The translations under genes were made by a program, and so were the position numbers. From Bacteroidales bacterium (lineage in GTDB: Bacteria > Bacteroidota > Bacteroidia > Bacteroidales > Muribaculaceae): 34,238 nucleotides of DNA. The notes under the pieces are model-generated. The model saw nothing but the letters and a program-made list of their open reading frames with translations. It was not told the origin of the DNA and ran no database searches. Below, piece by piece: positions 1 through 12,255 of the stretch. The stretch is taken from NCBI GenBank assembly GCA_020859755.1, contig JAJBVP010000081.1, forward strand, positions 1 through 34,238. Direction: 5' to 3'. Numbering within the stretch: position 1 is the stretch's first letter; the number at the start of each line of letters is the position of its first letter.

Positions 1-25
1 CCCCCCTAGGCCCCCTGGGCTGGCG

Positions 26-57
26 CGTGATGGCCGTCCAAGGCCGGCCCCCCTAAG
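26..57 (+). repeat. Family I palindromic repeat, degenerate copy
   Basis: GTGATGGCCGTCCAAGGCCG resembles the better copies at 12108, 13587, 21254 and 26645 (consensus core GGGCCGnCCAAGnGCCGGCC). The 3' half has run into the C-rich tandem repeat. It is intergenic, like all other copies. Confidence 0.5.
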
Positions 58-76
58 GCCCCCCTAGGCCCCCCTA
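46..76. repeat. Tandem 10-bp C-rich repeat upstream of the regulator
   Basis: Three near-perfect units of GGCCCCCCTA (46-55, 57-66, 67-76, one extra A between the first two); a partial related unit (CCCCCCTAGG) lies at the window edge. It ends about 10 bases before the -33 box of the regulator promoter. No function is evident; it may be a length-variable tract. Confidence 0.7.
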
Positions 77-85
77 GAGGGGAAA

Positions 86-117
86 TTTGGCGGAATGGAG
101 AAAATGAGTTAAATTTG
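86..117 (+). promoter_or_regulatory. Promoter of the SusR-like regulator gene
   Basis: TTTG (86-89), a 20-base spacer and TAAATTTG (110-117) fit the Bacteroidetes -33/-7 consensus TTTG-N19-21-TAnnTTTG exactly. Transcription would begin near 124, giving a leader of about 38 bases before the ATG at 162. Confidence 0.75.
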
Positions 118-161
118 CGGTTGGAAATGGATAGAATCTTTGTCGACCTTAAATTGGATAG

Positions 162-1823
162 ATGAAAAGCTTGCTGAAGATATACATTTGGATCGCGGCC
201 ATAGCCATGGGCAGCACCACGTTGGCCGCGGCGCCGGCCGACATCGACTCGCTGATGGGGGAGCTCGACCGTGCGATCGCCCACCGCGACGTCTACGTCA
301 AGCAAAAGCGTCACCAGCTCGAGGGGCTGCGGGTGGACGTGAGCCGCCAAACGGACTCGGTGGAGTATTTCCACGCCCTGGGGCGGCTGATGGACCAGTT
401 TATCTCGTTCAACACCGATTCGGCGCTGGCGCTGGCCAACGAGCGCGTGCTGATGTCGCGGCGCCTGGGCCGCGACGAGATCAAGTGCCACGCCGATTTG
501 AGTCTGGCCCACGTGCAGATGGTGATGGGCATGTACAAGGAGACGGCCGACTTGCTGAACCGTTGGCCTTACGAGCGTGTGCCTGAGTACCTGCGCCCCT
601 ACTTTTTCCACATCAACCGCACGCTCTACGGCAACATGGCCGACTACGCGATACGCGACGAGGACCGCGAGCGGTACATCCAGCTCACCGACATCTACCG
701 CGACTCGATCATCCACCTGCAAAACACCGAGTCGCTCTTTTTCACGATCGTGACCGCCGACCGCCTGAACGACCACGGGCAGCCGGCGCGGGCGGCGACG
801 TTGCTCACCAATTACCTGCAGGGGAAGGACATCAGCGACCACGACGAGGCCATCGCCGCCTACACCTTGTCGGAGTCATATCGCTTGACGGGCGACACCG
901 AGAACGAGAAACGCCAGCTGATCATCTCGGCCCTCAACGACATGGAGTCGGGGGTGAGGGAATACGTGTCGCTGCGCAAGCTGGCGCTGATGCTCTACAA
1001 GGAGGGGGACGTGAAGCACGCCTACGACTACCTGAAGATATGCATGGAGGACGCGCAACTGTGCAACGCGCGCTTGCGCATGCTGGAGATCAACGACATT
1101 TTCCCGGTGGTCAACGAGGTGTACCTCGACACGATCGAGCAGCAGAAGGCGCGGCTAAGGTGGTCGCTGGCGATCGTGTGCCTGCTGGCGGTGTTGTTGC
1201 TGGTGGCCATCTACCTGGTGTACCGCGAGATGAAGAAGGTAAGGGCGTCGAAGAAGGTGGTGACCGACATGAACGCCGAGCTGCAGGCGCTGAACCGCGA
1301 CCTTGAGCGCTCCAACGACAAGCTCAAGGAGGCCAACCAGCAGATCGCCGAGAACTCCTACCTCAAGGAGGAGTACATCGCGCGCTACATGGACCAATGC
1401 TCGGTGTACATCGAGAAGCTCGACAAGTACAGGAAGTCGCTGGCCAAGATCGTGGCCGGTGGGCGGATGGAGGACCTGCGCAAGTACACCAAGACGTTGA
1501 CGCAGCTCGACGACGAGTTGCGGGCGTTCTACGACAGCTTCGACGACACGTTCCTGAAGCTGTTTCCCACGTTTGTCGACGACTTCAACGCGTTGCTGCA
1601 GCCCGAGGAGCGTATCGTGCCGAAGACCGACGGCAAGCTCAACACCGAGCTACGCATCTTCGCGCTGATACGCCTGGGGATCACCGACAGCGTTAAGATC
1701 GCCCAATTCCTGCGCTACTCGGTGACGACGATTTACAATTACCGCACGCGTGTGCGCAACCGCGCGGCGGGCGACCGCGACCAGCTGGAGGAGGAGTTGA
1801 TGAAGATAGGCCGTATACGCTAA
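162..1823 (+). CDS. SusR-like membrane-bound PUL regulator (DUF6377 type)
   Basis: 553 residues. An N-terminal hydrophobic segment (about 5-24) looks like a signal peptide. It is followed by an alpha-helical TPR-like sensor region (about 30-320), one strong membrane helix (about 332-353, LAIVCLLAVLLLVAIYLVY), a charged coiled-coil stretch (about 355-400) and a C-terminal part ending in an HTH-like segment (about 511-535, VKIAQFLRYSVTTIYNYRTR). This architecture matches the SusR / DUF6377 family of one-protein sensor-activators, which sense glycan in the periplasm and activate the adjacent sus operon. Position directly upstream of and co-oriented with susC supports that role. The inducer is inferred to be an alpha-1,6-glucan fragment from the neighbouring GH66 genes; nothing in the protein itself shows this. 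The ATG at 162 is chosen because it follows a good promoter and begins a plausible signal sequence. Confidence 0.85.
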   Translation: MKSLLKIYIWIAAIAMGSTTLAAAPADIDSLMGELDRAIAHRDVYVKQKRHQLEGLRVDVSRQTDSVEYFHALGRLMDQFISFNTDSALALANERVLMSRRLGRDEIKCHADLSLAHVQMVMGMYKETADLLNRWPYERVPEYLRPYFFHINRTLYGNMADYAIRDEDRERYIQLTDIYRDSIIHLQNTESLFFTIVTADRLNDHGQPARAATLLTNYLQGKDISDHDEAIAAYTLSESYRLTGDTENEKRQLIISALNDMESGVREYVSLRKLALMLYKEGDVKHAYDYLKICMEDAQLCNARLRMLEINDIFPVVNEVYLDTIEQQKARLRWSLAIVCLLAVLLLVAIYLVYREMKKVRASKKVVTDMNAELQALNRDLERSNDKLKEANQQIAENSYLKEEYIARYMDQCSVYIEKLDKYRKSLAKIVAGGRMEDLRKYTKTLTQLDDELRAFYDSFDDTFLKLFPTFVDDFNALLQPEERIVPKTDGKLNTELRIFALIRLGITDSVKIAQFLRYSVTTIYNYRTRVRNRAAGDRDQLEEELMKIGRIR

Positions 1824-1939
1824 AATCCCCCTCACAAGCCACTTTCAAAGGCTATATAAATTCCTCTACAAAATTCGGTTAAACGTGTGATTATTACCAC
1901 CTTAAATTTTGCAAAACACTATATTTTGACTTTGCGCTC

Positions 1940-1971
1940 TTGACTTTGGGTCGCCACATTTATTTACTTTG
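1940..1971 (+). promoter_or_regulatory. Probable promoter of the susC operon
   Basis: TTGAC (1940-1944), 19 bases, then TTACTTTG (1964-1971), one mismatch from TAnnTTTG. It leaves a leader of about 100 bases before the susC ATG at 2080. The leader contains a five-codon reading frame (ATG at 2012, MLWLP, stop 2027-2029) of unknown meaning. The 1824-1939 stretch is AT-rich and shows nothing else I can name. Confidence 0.5.
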
Positions 1972-2079
1972 CAACAGATAATTTAACGTTGCGACACAAC
2001 ATCTCCTCAACATGCTGTGGCTACCGTGACCTTAACGCCAAGAAAACTAAAAAACAATCAAAACATAGTGAACAGTATC

Positions 2080-5079
2080 ATGAATCAATCCAAGCGACAC
2101 AGTGCTAACAGGCTCATGGCCTTGGTAGCGCTATGGCTGCTCCCGGCGGTAGCGTGGGGACAGCTAATTCCCGTCTCGGGCACGGTTACCGATACCGAGG
2201 GTGAGCCTCTGATCGGCGTGTCGGTGGTGGCCAACGGCACCGGCAACGGCGTAGCCACCGACCTCGACGGCAATTACACAATCCAAGCCAATCCACAGGG
2301 CACCATCCGTTTCTCCTATATAGGATACGATGCCCAGACGATCAACGTGGAGGGGCGCAACACGATCAATGTAACCATGGGCGCCAACTCGCAGATGCTC
2401 GACGAGGTGGTGGTCGTGGGTTACGGCACGATGAAGAAGAGCGACCTCACGGGGGCCGTCTCCTCGATCGGCAGCAAGGATATCAAGGATGTGCCGGTGG
2501 CCAGCGTGGGCCAGGCAATCCAGGGCAAGGTGGCCGGCGTGCAGATTATTGACGCGGCCAAGCCGGGCGACAACGTCAGCATCAAGATACGCGGCCTTGG
2601 CTCGATCAACAACTGCGACCCCTTGGTGGTGATCGACGGCGTGCCTACCGACCTTGGCCTCAACTCGCTCAACCCGCAAGATATCGAGCGCTTGGACGTG
2701 CTCAAGGACGCCTCGGCAACAGCCATCTACGGCTCCCGCGGCGCCAACGGCGTGGTGATGATCACCACCCGCAAGGGCGCGGCCGGCAAGGCCAAATTGT
2801 CGTTCTCGGGCAACTGGGCCGTGCAGACCAAGTCGAAGACCATGGACCTGCTCGACGCCTCGGGATACGCGTCGCTCAACAACGACATGATGACCGCCGT
2901 GGGCCACTCCACCAACCCCGAATGGGCCGACCCCAGCACGCTGGGCAAGGGCACCGACTGGGTGGACGAGCTGCTCCGCACCGGCGTGATGCAGAATTAC
3001 AACATAAGCTACTCGGGTGGCAACGACGACAACCATTACTACTTCTCGGCCGGATTCCTCGACCAGAGCGGCATTGTCAAGGGTGTCAACTACCAGCGCT
3101 TCACCTTCCAGAGCAACAACGACGCCAAGGTGTTGAAGTGGTTGAAACTGAGCAACAACCTGCTGTTCTCGACCGACGTTAAGCGCTCCGGCTCCTACTC
3201 GATGAGCGACGCCATGAAGGCACTCCCCACGTTCGCCGTCAAGGACGAGAACGGGCAGTGGACCGGCCCCGAGGGCAACTCGGAATGGTACGGCTCCGTG
3301 CGCAACCCGGTGGGCGTCAACGAGACCTACGTGGGGCGCACCCGCGGCTACAACTTCCTGGCCAACATCACGGGCGACATCATCTTCACCGATTGGCTGC
3401 AGTTCCGCTCGACATTCGGCTATGACGCCAAGTTCTGGTTCTACGACTCCTTCTCGCCGGCTTACGACTGGAAGCCCACCCCCGTGGAGGAATCCTCCGA
3501 GTACCAGAGCGACAATAAAACGTTCACCTACCTGTGGGACAACTACTTCACATTTGACAAGACCTTCGGCGGCAAGCATTACGTCAACGTGATGACCGGT
3601 ACGTCGGCTCAATGGAACCACGCCTCGTGGCTGTCGGCCCAGATGAACGGCTTCATTTTCAACAACGTCCACCAGATGGACAACGGCGAGGAGATGTACT
3701 CCATCGGCGGCTCGCAGAATGAGTGGTCGCTGATGTCCTACATGGCCCGCGCCAACTACACCTTCGACGAGCGCTACCTGTTGACGGCCACCATCCGTCG
3801 TGACGGCTCGAGCCGCTTCGGCTCCAAGCACCGCTGGGGCACATTCCCCTCGGTATCGGCCGCATGGCGCATCTCCAAGGAGAGCTTCTTCCCGCAGGAC
3901 CAGGCCATCAACGACCTGAAGCTGCGCGTGGGCTACGGCAAGACCGGTAGCCAAGCCTCGGTAAGCAACTACTCCTACCTGCCCAGCTACACCACCATGG
4001 TGTACCCCTTCGGCACCAACGACAAGAACCAATCGGCGCTGATCGCCCAAACCCTCGCCAACCCCTACATCCACTGGGAGGAGATCGAGCAGGCCAACTT
4101 GGGAGTGGACATGTCGCTGTTGAACTCGCGCATCACCTTCAGCCTCGACGGCTACATCAAGAACACCAACGACATGCTCGTCAAGGCCTCCGTGCCCATC
4201 ACCTCGGGCTTCGAGGACACCTCCACGACCTACTCCAACGCCGGCAAGGTGCGCAACCTTGGCTGGGAGCTTTCGGCCCATTCGGTCAACCTCCAGGGCG
4301 AGCTTGGCTGGGAGACCGACCTCGTGGTCACTTACAACAAGAACAAAATCAAGGACTTGAACTCCGACACCCCGTTCTACATCAACCAGATCAACAACTC
4401 CTACGTGACGATGCTGGCCAAGGACTACCCGATCAACGTGTTCTACGGCTACGTCACCGACGGTATCTTCCAGAATCAGGCCGAGGTTGACGCCCACGCC
4501 GTGCAGTCGGGCGCGTCGCCTGGCGACATCCGGTTCAAGGACCTCAACAACGACGGCGTGATCAACGAGCAGGACCGCACGGTGCTTGGCAACCCCAACC
4601 CCACGTGGCTGTTCTCGCTGAACAACCGCTTCACCTGGCGCGGCTTCGAGCTCCAGATCTACCTCCAGGGCGTGGCCGGAAACAAGATCTTCAACTCCAC
4701 CCGTATCGACATGGAGGGCATGGCTGCCGCCTACAACCAGTATGCCAAGACGTCCAACCGCTGGACCGGCGAGGGCACGTCCAACTCGATGCCGCGCGCC
4801 GTGTGGGGGGACCCCAACGGCAACAACCGCGTGAGCGACCGCTGGGTAGAGGACGGCTCCTACCTGCGCATCAAGAACATCACCCTGGCCTACAACCTGC
4901 CCGGCAAGCTGCTGCGCCACATAGGCATGGAGCATGCACGCGTGTGCTTCTCATGCGAGAACGTGGCCACGTTCACCAGCTACTCGGGATTTGACCCCGA
5001 GGTGGGCGTCAACGGCATCGACTACTCGTCGTTCCCTGCCTCGCGCACTTACAACTTAGGTCTTTCATTCAACTTTTAA
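2080..5079 (+). CDS. susC: SusC-like TonB-dependent glycan transporter
   Basis: 999 residues from the ATG at 2080; the ORF track starts at an upstream GTG (2017), but MNQSKRHSANRLMALVALWLLP is the natural signal peptide, with likely cleavage near AWG/Q. Domains in order: CarboxypepD_reg-like barrel-associated domain (about 30-110, VSGTVTDTEGEPLIGVSV); the SusC signature LDEVVVVGYG; a TonB plug (about 115-230, with SIKIRGLGS and DPLVVIDGVP); then a 22-strand outer-membrane beta-barrel ending in aromatic ...YNLGLSFNF, the usual Omp C-terminus. Length is typical of SusC proteins. It imports oligosaccharides across the outer membrane together with SusD, 15 bases downstream. It probably imports dextran-derived isomalto-oligosaccharides, inferred only from the GH66/GH97 neighbours. 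'susC' is used in the family sense, not as orthology to the starch system. Confidence 0.95.
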   Translation: MNQSKRHSANRLMALVALWLLPAVAWGQLIPVSGTVTDTEGEPLIGVSVVANGTGNGVATDLDGNYTIQANPQGTIRFSYIGYDAQTINVEGRNTINVTMGANSQMLDEVVVVGYGTMKKSDLTGAVSSIGSKDIKDVPVASVGQAIQGKVAGVQIIDAAKPGDNVSIKIRGLGSINNCDPLVVIDGVPTDLGLNSLNPQDIERLDVLKDASATAIYGSRGANGVVMITTRKGAAGKAKLSFSGNWAVQTKSKTMDLLDASGYASLNNDMMTAVGHSTNPEWADPSTLGKGTDWVDELLRTGVMQNYNISYSGGNDDNHYYFSAGFLDQSGIVKGVNYQRFTFQSNNDAKVLKWLKLSNNLLFSTDVKRSGSYSMSDAMKALPTFAVKDENGQWTGPEGNSEWYGSVRNPVGVNETYVGRTRGYNFLANITGDIIFTDWLQFRSTFGYDAKFWFYDSFSPAYDWKPTPVEESSEYQSDNKTFTYLWDNYFTFDKTFGGKHYVNVMTGTSAQWNHASWLSAQMNGFIFNNVHQMDNGEEMYSIGGSQNEWSLMSYMARANYTFDERYLLTATIRRDGSSRFGSKHRWGTFPSVSAAWRISKESFFPQDQAINDLKLRVGYGKTGSQASVSNYSYLPSYTTMVYPFGTNDKNQSALIAQTLANPYIHWEEIEQANLGVDMSLLNSRITFSLDGYIKNTNDMLVKASVPITSGFEDTSTTYSNAGKVRNLGWELSAHSVNLQGELGWETDLVVTYNKNKIKDLNSDTPFYINQINNSYVTMLAKDYPINVFYGYVTDGIFQNQAEVDAHAVQSGASPGDIRFKDLNNDGVINEQDRTVLGNPNPTWLFSLNNRFTWRGFELQIYLQGVAGNKIFNSTRIDMEGMAAAYNQYAKTSNRWTGEGTSNSMPRAVWGDPNGNNRVSDRWVEDGSYLRIKNITLAYNLPGKLLRHIGMEHARVCFSCENVATFTSYSGFDPEVGVNGIDYSSFPASRTYNLGLSFNF

Positions 5080-5094
5080 TCACTGATATTCAAC

Positions 5095-6588
5095 ATGAAA
5101 ACCATATATAACATCCTGTGCGCCGGAGCCTTGACCTTAGGGCTGGCCTCCTGCGAGGATTTCTTGGAGAAGACTCCTTACGACGAGGTAGACCCCGAGG
5201 TGGGTGTGACCGACGCGGTGGCCGAGGCGTTGACCAACGGTTGCTACGTCACCCTGCAGTCGTCCAACATGTACAACCAGCGCTTGTGGACGCTTGATAT
5301 CGTGGCGGGCAACTCGGTAGTGGGTGCCGGTGGTGGCACCGACGGCCTTGAGACGGTGCAAGCCTCCAATTTCACCACCCTGGCCGACAACGGCATGGCC
5401 CTGTACATGTGGCGCTCGCCGTGGGTGGGCATCGGCCACTGCAACGACGCCATCCAGGCGATTGAGGGCAACGGCGACCTCTCGGAGGAGGTGCGCACGC
5501 GCTGCCTGGGCGAGGCCCTGTTCCTACGCTCCCACTATTACTTCGTGCTGGCTCGCCTATATGGCGGAGTGCCTCTGCGCACCGAGCCTTATGTGCCCGG
5601 CACCTCCACCGCCATCAAGCGCGCCTCGCTTGAGGAGACCTACGAGCTGATCATCAGCGACTGTACCCGCGCCTCCAAGCTGCTGCCCGCCAAGAGCCAA
5701 TATGATTCGTCCAACCTGGGACGCGCCTGCAAGGACGCCGCCCTTACCCAGCTGGCCGACATCTACCTTACCCTCGCCCCCAACAACCCCTCGCTCTACT
5801 CCCAAGTAGTGGACCTGTGCAACCAAGTGACAGCCTTGGGTTACACCCTCGACACCCCTTATGAGGACAACTTCGATGCCGAGATCAACAACGGCCCTGA
5901 GTCGATCTTCGAGGTACAATACTCGGGCGACACCGATTACGACTTCTGGGGTAACACTCCTCAATCGTCGTGGCTGTCGACCTTCATGGGTCCCCGCAAC
6001 TCCAACATGGTGGCTGGAGCCTACGGCTGGAACCTCCCCACCGAGGAATTCATGAGCCAATACGAGGCTGGCGACCTGCGCAAGGACTTGACCGTGCTCT
6101 ACGACGGCTGCCCGGCCTTCGACGGCATGGAGTACAAGAGCTCGTGGTCCAATACCGGCTACAATGTGCGCAAATTCCTGGTGCCGAAGTCGATTTCGCC
6201 TGAGTACAACACGTCGCCGGCCAACTTCGTGGTATATCGCTACGCCGACGTGCTGTTGATGCAGGCCGAGGCCCTCAACGATCTGGGCCAGACCTCGGAG
6301 GCTGTTGCCCCGCTGAATATCGTGCGCAACCGCGCCGGCTTGGGCAAGATCAAGTCGACCGTGTCGCAGGCCGACCTACGCGAGACCATCATCCACGAGC
6401 GCCGCATGGAGCTGGCTTTCGAGGGACACCGATGGTTTGACCTCATCCGCTTGAACAACGGCGAGTACGCCCTGACGTTCCTGCGCTCGATCGGCAAGAC
6501 CAACGTCAACCGCAACCGCCTGCTGTTCCCCATCCCGCAAACCGAGATGGACGCCAACCCGCTTATGGAGCAAAATCCTGGTTATTAA
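5095..6588 (+). CDS. susD: SusD-like outer-membrane glycan-binding lipoprotein
   Basis: 497 residues. The lipoprotein signal peptide has LASC with the lipidated Cys at about 20, so the protein should sit on the outer surface, capping SusC. RagB/SusD family features: AEALFLRSHYYFVLARLYGGVPL-like TPR segment (about 140-162), RYADVLLMQAEALND, then IIHERRMELAFEGHRWFDLIR, the most conserved SusD C-terminal block, and FPIPQTEMDANP near the end. It starts 15 bases after susC, as expected for an obligate SusC/D pair. Specific sugar-contact residues cannot be assigned from sequence alone. Confidence 0.95.
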   Translation: MKTIYNILCAGALTLGLASCEDFLEKTPYDEVDPEVGVTDAVAEALTNGCYVTLQSSNMYNQRLWTLDIVAGNSVVGAGGGTDGLETVQASNFTTLADNGMALYMWRSPWVGIGHCNDAIQAIEGNGDLSEEVRTRCLGEALFLRSHYYFVLARLYGGVPLRTEPYVPGTSTAIKRASLEETYELIISDCTRASKLLPAKSQYDSSNLGRACKDAALTQLADIYLTLAPNNPSLYSQVVDLCNQVTALGYTLDTPYEDNFDAEINNGPESIFEVQYSGDTDYDFWGNTPQSSWLSTFMGPRNSNMVAGAYGWNLPTEEFMSQYEAGDLRKDLTVLYDGCPAFDGMEYKSSWSNTGYNVRKFLVPKSISPEYNTSPANFVVYRYADVLLMQAEALNDLGQTSEAVAPLNIVRNRAGLGKIKSTVSQADLRETIIHERRMELAFEGHRWFDLIRLNNGEYALTFLRSIGKTNVNRNRLLFPIPQTEMDANPLMEQNPGY

Positions 6589-6609
6589 TCCTTAAACTAC
6601 TGAGAAGCA

Positions 6610-8103
6610 ATGAAACTATCATATATCGCCTCGGCCGCTATCCTGGCCTTGGGCTTGGGCTGCGCGTCGTGCACCGACAACGACTATATGGAGCTGGACA
6701 AGGGGAGCGACACGTTGACCCTCACCGCCTCCACCACCGAGATCGTGCTTGAGGAATCGGAGTACGCCTCCGACGCTATCGAGCTCTCGTGGAGCACCGG
6801 CACCAACTACGGCACCGGCAACCGTATCCTCTACACCCTGCAACTGGCAGCGGCCGGCACCAACTTCGCCGATCCTGTCACCATCTACGACGGCGAGTCG
6901 CAGGAATACTCGTGGACCCCGATGGTCGACCAGCTCAACGCTTTGGCCATCAACCGCCTGGGCGCCGAGCCTTACGAGGCCTACCAGATTGAGGCCCGAG
7001 TGCTCGCCACCGTAGCGGGAGTGACCACCGACCAAAGCTCGATCGTCACCTTCACCGTCACCCCCTACAAGGCTGTGGCCACCAAGCTTTACCTCATCGG
7101 CGACGCTACCCCCAACGGCTGGAGCGCCGACAACGCCACCGAGATGGCCAAGACCTCAACCGGCATCTTCACCTGGACCGGCAACCTGGCCGCTGGCGAG
7201 TTTAAATTCATCACCACTCTTGGCCAGTTCCTCCCCTCCTACAACAATGACGGCAACGGTGGCCTCGTTTACCGCGACAGCGACGACCAGCCCGACGAGA
7301 AATTCGTCATCACCGAGGCCCACTGCTACAAGGTTGACGTCAACCTCCTTGAGCTTACCATCACGATCACCGAGGTTGAGGGCATCGCCCCGGCTTACAG
7401 CGAGCTTTACTTCGTGGGCGACGTGACGAGCTGGACGTTCTGGGAGATGACCCAGGACCCCTTGGATCCGTTCCTCTTCCGCATCGGCGTATTCTTCACC
7501 GGCGCCAGCGAGTTTAAGTTTGGCACCACCAGCGGCTCGTGGGAGAACATGTACAAGGCCGCCGAGGAGAACGCTCCCTACACCAACACCGAGATGCAGT
7601 TCATCTCGGGCTTCGACCCCGATCCCAAGTGGTATCTCACCGCCTCGGAGGCCAACCAGGCTTACAAGATATGCGTGGATATCCGCACCGACGCCGAGCG
7701 CATGCTCATGGCTCCCTACACCCCCTACACCGAGATGTATCTCGTGGGCGACGCCACCCCCAACGGTTGGGATCTTGGCAACGCCACCGCGATGACCGTC
7801 GACCCCTCCGACGCCAACATCTTCACCTGGAGCGGCTACCTCAACGCCGGCGAGCTGAAATTCTCGGCCGACAAGCAGAGCGACTGGAACGGCGCCTGGT
7901 TCATGGCCGACGAGGAGGGCAAGGTGCCCACCGGCTCGGAAGAGCACACTCTGTTCATCGACAAGACCAACAGCTCTTGCCAGGACCAGTACAAGGACAT
8001 CCTTGTGGGCAACATCGACTACAAGTGGGTGATCGAATCGGCTGGCAACTACACCATTACCCTCAACCAGCTTTACCAGACTGTAACCATCAAAAAACAA
8101 TAA
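6610..8103 (+). CDS. susE: SusE-like surface glycan-binding lipoprotein
   Basis: 497 residues. The signal peptide ends in CASC (lipid-modified Cys about 21), so it is probably surface-exposed. The N-terminal part (about 35-150, TLTLTASTTEIVLEES...) is the Ig-like SusE domain that acts as a spacer. Three tandem SusE/F binding modules follow, beginning near residues 158 (LYLIGDATPNGW), 265 (LYFVGDVTSW) and 375 (MYLVGDATPNGW). Each has the aromatic-rich 'FTWTG...GEFKF' core. Modules 1 and 3 share the DATPNGW opening, suggesting internal duplication. It starts 21 bases after susD. It presumably holds the glucan at the cell surface; the ligand is inferred from context. Confidence 0.88.
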   Translation: MKLSYIASAAILALGLGCASCTDNDYMELDKGSDTLTLTASTTEIVLEESEYASDAIELSWSTGTNYGTGNRILYTLQLAAAGTNFADPVTIYDGESQEYSWTPMVDQLNALAINRLGAEPYEAYQIEARVLATVAGVTTDQSSIVTFTVTPYKAVATKLYLIGDATPNGWSADNATEMAKTSTGIFTWTGNLAAGEFKFITTLGQFLPSYNNDGNGGLVYRDSDDQPDEKFVITEAHCYKVDVNLLELTITITEVEGIAPAYSELYFVGDVTSWTFWEMTQDPLDPFLFRIGVFFTGASEFKFGTTSGSWENMYKAAEENAPYTNTEMQFISGFDPDPKWYLTASEANQAYKICVDIRTDAERMLMAPYTPYTEMYLVGDATPNGWDLGNATAMTVDPSDANIFTWSGYLNAGELKFSADKQSDWNGAWFMADEEGKVPTGSEEHTLFIDKTNSSCQDQYKDILVGNIDYKWVIESAGNYTITLNQLYQTVTIKKQ

Positions 8104-8115
8104 GCTTTACCCAAT

Positions 8116-8162
8116 CGAGAATCCCGGCACTCCCGAAAGTCCCGGAAATCCCGGGATTCTCG
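8116..8162 (+). promoter_or_regulatory. Intercistronic hairpin with embedded 9-bp repeats (susE / GH66-1)
   Basis: A perfect 12-bp inverted repeat (CGAGAATCCCGG at 8116-8127, CCGGGATTCTCG at 8151-8162) fills most of the 75-base gap between susE and the GH66 gene. Inside it, four imperfect 9-base units begin with TCCCG. It is followed by A residues rather than T on the + strand, so it does not look like a classic intrinsic terminator. mRNA stabilisation or processing that sets susCDE above the enzymes is a reasonable guess. Confidence 0.6.
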
Positions 8163-8178
8163 AAAAATAATACCAACG

Positions 8179-12097
<3,919 letters not shown>

Positions 12098-12107
12098 CCG
12101 AGCTCTT

Positions 12108-12143
12108 GTGAGGGCCGTCCAAGAGCCGGCCCGCCAAGGCTCC
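12108..12143 (+). repeat. Family I palindromic repeat
   Basis: GTGAGGGCCGTCCAAGAGCC followed by GGCCCGCCAAGGCTCC, 11 bases after the GH97 stop. GGGCCG and CGGCCC can pair as a hairpin stem. It lies in the same orientation as the other four copies. Confidence 0.7.
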
Positions 12144-12157
12144 CCATACGCCCCTTT

Positions 12158-12247
12158 CACCCTTTAATCCTTTAATCCTTTAAAAATAAAGGAGGATAGG
12201 ATTAAAGAAGCCATCAACCAAAAACCAAAAACCATCAACCAAAAACC
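12158..12247 (+). promoter_or_regulatory. Structured leader before the SusF-like gene
   Basis: Three overlapping CCTTTAAT units (about 12161-12182) can pair with AGGATTAAAG (about 12197-12206) across an A/T-rich loop. This is followed by a 16-base direct repeat (CCATCAACCAAAAACC at 12211-12226 and 12232-12247). No TAnnTTTG box is visible, so the SusF-like gene is probably read through from upstream. The role of the repeats is unknown. Confidence 0.5.
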
Positions 12248-12255
12248 CATATACA

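Noticed and set aside
2012-2029. Five-codon leader frame in the susC 5' region
   Set aside because: A frame this short is expected by chance; nothing links it to regulation, so it is only mentioned with the promoter.
2017-2079. Upstream GTG start for SusC (ORF track start)
   Set aside because: It would put 21 polar residues before a normal signal peptide; the ATG at 2080 begins MNQSKRHSANRLMALVALW, the expected export signal.
2164-4935. 923-aa antisense ORF across susC
   Set aside because: Shadow of the high-GC susC frame: Val/His/Arg-rich, no domain or promoter. The same applies to the long antisense ORFs at 10322-11980, 14982-16970 and 17247-18350.
8116-8162. CRISPR-like array
   Set aside because: Units are only 9 bases and abut without spacers; no cas genes are present.
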